Below are positions 62,601 through 64,000 of a stretch of 64,000 nt of DNA, piece by piece. The DNA is from Flavobacteriaceae bacterium MAR_2010_72 (lineage in GTDB: Bacteria > Bacteroidota > Bacteroidia > Flavobacteriales > Flavobacteriaceae): contig QXCW01000002.1 of NCBI GenBank assembly GCA_003550275.1, forward strand, positions 124,001 through 188,000, read 5' to 3'. How positions within the stretch are numbered: the first letter of the stretch is position 1; every line of letters begins with the position of its first letter. The notes beneath the pieces are model-generated. The model saw only the letters and a program-made list of their open reading frames with translations, was not told the DNA's origin and ran no database searches. A program made the translations under genes and the position numbers.

Positions 62601-64000
62601 TAATACGTCAATAATAGTACCAGTACTAATTTTTACCAATGTGATAGCATCATTACCGTTAAAATTAATTGTGGAGAGTGTTGTTGCAGAACCTGTATAT
62701 ATTGTAGCTAGACTATTTTTGAAAACAATGGTGCTCCCGCTAGCTAGAGTACCAGAAAGTATAGTTGTTGAATTTGGAGTTGTATTTCCATTATTATAAA
62801 GCTCAATTCTATAATTTGACAAATTTATGGAAGCACCCGTACCATTATAGATCTCTAAATATTTATTGTTACCAGAACCTTCAACATATTCAGAAATAAT
62901 TAAATCTGAACAAGGTATAGGCTTTACCGTCAAAACTCCCGAAATATAGGTAGATCCATCCCATTCTCCACCTGCACTTCCGTCAGATAAAATGCCACCG
63001 TAAGTGTAAGATCCGCTATTTAATTTGAATCTTGTAGCATAATAATATGTGCCTACGGAAGATATTACAGAACCAATATTTACAAAATATTCATCATTTT
63101 GGTCAGAATTACAGTCCAAACAAGAAGGATTATAACCAGCAACTATCCAATTGGTCCAGGTACTAGGGTCTGTGTTTGTTGTGCTATAGCCAACCCAAGC
63201 AGAAATTCCTGAAGCCTGACCAAGCCCAGGAGTTAATCCAGCTTCATATACTTGCCCAAAAACGTCAAAAACACTACCTAAAGATATAGAGCCGACTTCT
63301 GGAAATTGTAGGTTGTAAAAATCGAGTGTTTCATCTTCAACTATCAATTGTACAGAATCGTAATTCCAAATACCTCCACTTCCACCGTAAGTAAAGGTGC
63401 ATCCGTTTAATTGAAACCTGCTAGCATAATAATATGTGCCTGGGCTTAATCCTGATCCAATTTCGGCCATATATTCATCATTGTTACCCCCTGTGTCGTT
63501 GTATGAAGCAGGTATCCAAGTCCAACCCAATCCACCGTTTGGGTTGTTATTAGTTGTATTATATCCAATCCAAGCCGATATTCCTAAACCTTGTGAATTT
63601 GGAGTGTCGGTTACTGATGGCTCATAAACTTGAGCGTAGATATTAAAATTATTCCCAACTGTTATGGTTTGTGGTGATGAATTTGGGAATTGAATATTTG
63701 CGTAGTTAACGACATCAGTGCAATAAACGAGACCATTGAAAGTAAAATCATTAATACTAAATGTACCACTACCTGCACTAGCTTCCCAGGCATAAAGCCT
63801 AAAGGTTATTGAGGTCATTATATTTTGAAAATTGACCGATGATAAGTCAATTGTAGTCCCCATTGCGGTTGGAGACCCAATATTTGAGGTAAAACCGTCC
63901 AAACTGCTTCTAAATACAAAGCTTATTGGCCCAGCGCTAGATATTTGTCCTGTATAAACAAAACTTGTAAAATCAATTCGATATCCAGAATTAGGAGTTA
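59685..64000 (-). CDS. Very large T9SS-exported surface protein, 5' end beyond window
   Basis: At least 1438 residues. The frame stays open from 63902 to the right edge (reading TPNSGYRIDFTSFVYTGQIS), so the start is outside. In order: a region with SVNFQNIMTSITFRLYAWEASAGSG; two tandem units of about 129 residues each containing ISAWxGYxTTN, NDEY and GTYYYAxRFxLN; a lamin-tail-like domain (IISEYVEGSGNNKYLEIYNGTG); a choice-of-anchor-D-like domain (LTISNLSFLDGSQYSL); a MAM-like domain (YQGFELSGSDTWSYFPEH); a long linker region; and a T9SS type A sorting domain (LNANRLTIIELDNDLVQ..., VKIMDLLGRTLYLFKG). Probably an adhesin or secreted nuclease/hydrolase carrier; no catalytic domain is recognised in the visible part. 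Confidence 0.88.
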   Translation of the reverse strand, partial: TPNSGYRIDFTSFVYTGQISSAGPISFVFRSSLDGFTSNIGSPTAMGTTIDLSSVNFQNIMTSITFRLYAWEASAGSGTFSINDFTFNGLVYCTDVVNYANIQFPNSSPQTITVGNNFNIYAQVYEPSVTDTPNSQGLGISAWIGYNTTNNNPNGGLGWTWIPASYNDTGGNNDEYMAEIGSGLSPGTYYYASRFQLNGCTFTYGGSGGIWNYDSVQLIVEDETLDFYNLQFPEVGSISLGSVFDVFGQVYEAGLTPGLGQASGISAWVGYSTTNTDPSTWTNWIVAGYNPSCLDCNSDQNDEYFVNIGSVISSVGTYYYATRFKLNSGSYTYGGILSDGSAGGEWDGSTYISGVLTVKPIPCSDLIISEYVEGSGNNKYLEIYNGTGASINLSNYRIELYNNGNTTPNSTTILSGTLASGSTIVFKNSLATIYTGSATTLSTINFNGNDAITLVKISTGTIIDVLGQIGNDPGDVNGWTGGSVSTVNRTLIRKSSVQYGDYNGSDTFDPNLEWTAFPEDYASELGNHFSSCIPSAEIQLQIPVGSNVACGYTYEFGSSSINSNTDVVLTIKNLGDLPLTISNLSFLDGSQYSLVSPPSIPFDIGASSQQNITIRFNPNAIGLFLDTLNISSNDSSEGNCTIKVSGLSITNCVTTTQTIAYQGFELSGSDTWSYFPEHAPISGYWDVTTSLLPEISGAQSGSNFWGITDLERSGHTGQTHKLTFEYNISSYSNVELSFYYYTINLDASDSLEYELFYDTVSQGIIDITADTGAWVKIFHNIPDSVNNLQLVIYADIDAANDKAGLDNFTLTSTSINSTTWTSTGWSNGSPTTSTAAILDYPYNTATNGNFSACNLYINDDGMGGFHTLTIADGTYVEVENNLIVNGKIIVNPKGAFIQNNDLGTVTVANKTSITVEKKTAPMDAWYEYTYWSSPVYGETIDLGLSDAQANRRFWFNAKNFRDSKKEIGNNNTFVDNQQDDIDDDGNDWTLASGSDVMIPGVGYASTHSKSLFFGPPMSAPPYQFVYTFEGPFNNGTITVPIYRNDDETNDNNWNLIGNPYPSAISANLFLAENVNEIREDVPINPPIGGFSEGAIFLWSQDTSPSNSNSGNEIENFAQSDYAIINMSSETAGGDGIKPNRFIPSGQSFFIVYDNAAAGTQISSSPDIKQGYIVFKNNMRMADGTSNSQFFRTSGTNFTKSKKIDNKLWVNLTSDNGVFNQVAIGYIDKATDAYDGMAYDTPRNLSSGLFSSIYTLIPNENKKFAIQGKNPESLNLNEVIQLGFDTTIAIATLYTLSIDQVEGAFLVNNPIYVRDHVMNITHNLSVSNYTFTSEVGEFKDRFELVFKAETLSETESHLNANRLTIIELDNDLVQFKTNSDKDIQSVKIMDLLGRTLYLFKGSSTIETYNLSQLSQSAYLAEVKLSNGQIITKRAIKRK
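63035..63441. repeat. Tandem domain repeat inside the T9SS surface protein
   Basis: An identical 20-base stretch, TAGCATAATAATATGTGCCT, occurs at 63035-63054 and again at 63422-63441, 387 bp (129 codons) apart. It encodes the GTYYYA segment of two adjacent homologous domains. Near-identity at the nucleotide level suggests recent duplication or gene conversion. Confidence 0.7.

Noticed and set aside
63035-63441. Repeated 20-mer considered as mobile-element or CRISPR repeat
   Set aside because: It is in frame in two homologous domains of one protein, with no spacer array, transposase or target duplication.

Overview
The window is a chromosomal segment of a marine-type Flavobacteriaceae (phylum Bacteroidota). 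This rests on the AT-rich sequence, promoters of the Bacteroidota form TTTG-N19-TAnnTTTG (tRNA-Asn, cystathionine gamma-synthase and a barrel-protein gene; TTTT variants at rseP and tdh), type IX secretion (T9SS) C-terminal sorting domains on several exported proteins, a PorZ homologue followed by recO, SusC/SusD, an ECF sigma/FecR/TonB-receptor triplet, and many lipoproteins with acidic residues after the lipobox Cys. No species call can be made from sequence reading alone. Coding is dense, there are no insertion sequences, phage genes or CRISPR arrays, and the only gap above 300 bases between protein genes (3602-4097) holds three tRNAs.

Layout. 1-5.1 kb: the start of an SCO-family gene (left edge), a secreted M1 aminopeptidase, RseP, tRNA-Asn/Arg/Pro and a LacI-family regulator. 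5.1-12.6 kb: SDR-type threonine dehydrogenase, a small lipoprotein, an M13 peptidase, a TPR protein and small housekeeping or accessory genes (SDR, CBS, Zn-ribbon, GNAT, DinB). 12.7-27.4 kb: a short SSB, then a catabolic island: D-aminoacylase-like amidohydrolase, diaminopentanoate-dehydrogenase-like enzyme, SusD, SusC, M14 carboxypeptidase, aspartoacylase-like hydrolase, SLC13 carrier, a divergent MocR regulator and a second SLC13 carrier. 27.4-30.3 kb: an operon of OB-fold protein, T9SS cargo, DUF5777 barrel, c-type cytochrome lipoprotein and YceI. 30.5-35.7 kb: an Asp-rich lipoprotein divergent from ECF sigma, FecR and a TonB receptor with a signalling domain. 35.9-50.3 kb: PEP carboxylase, OmpA, lipocalin-like lipoprotein, MetRS, LD-carboxypeptidase, YraN, NadD-Gmk-YicC, transporters and small enzymes. 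50.4-64 kb: cystathionine gamma-synthase, a family barrel protein, NADP glutamate dehydrogenase, PorZ, RecO, a TonB receptor and a very large T9SS surface protein cut by the right edge.

The two most interesting systems are as follows. (1) The MocR-centred island (about 13.1-27.4 kb). A pair of direct repeats CATACCAAT lies in front of each of the two leftward operons (at 21689/21713 and 24354/24377). In both cases the proximal repeat is exactly 23 bp from a TAnnTTTA -7 box and a recognisable -33 box is missing, the layout expected of an activator-dependent promoter. Together the genes read as a pathway: outer-membrane uptake by SusCD of a peptide or N-acyl amino acid, hydrolysis by M14, aspartoacylase-like and D-aminoacylase-like enzymes, oxidation by the DAPDH-like enzyme, and carriage of acids by SLC13 proteins. 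No glycoside hydrolase is present, so this is not an ordinary polysaccharide locus. (2) The cell-surface signalling locus at 30.5-35.7 kb, whose TonB receptor has no SusD but faces an internally duplicated, Asp-rich, probably surface-exposed lipoprotein.

Limits: all family calls come from reading motifs and remembered family features; no database search was run. Several start codons were moved from the longest open frame to an internal ATG that begins a signal peptide or fits the family, as stated in the entries.
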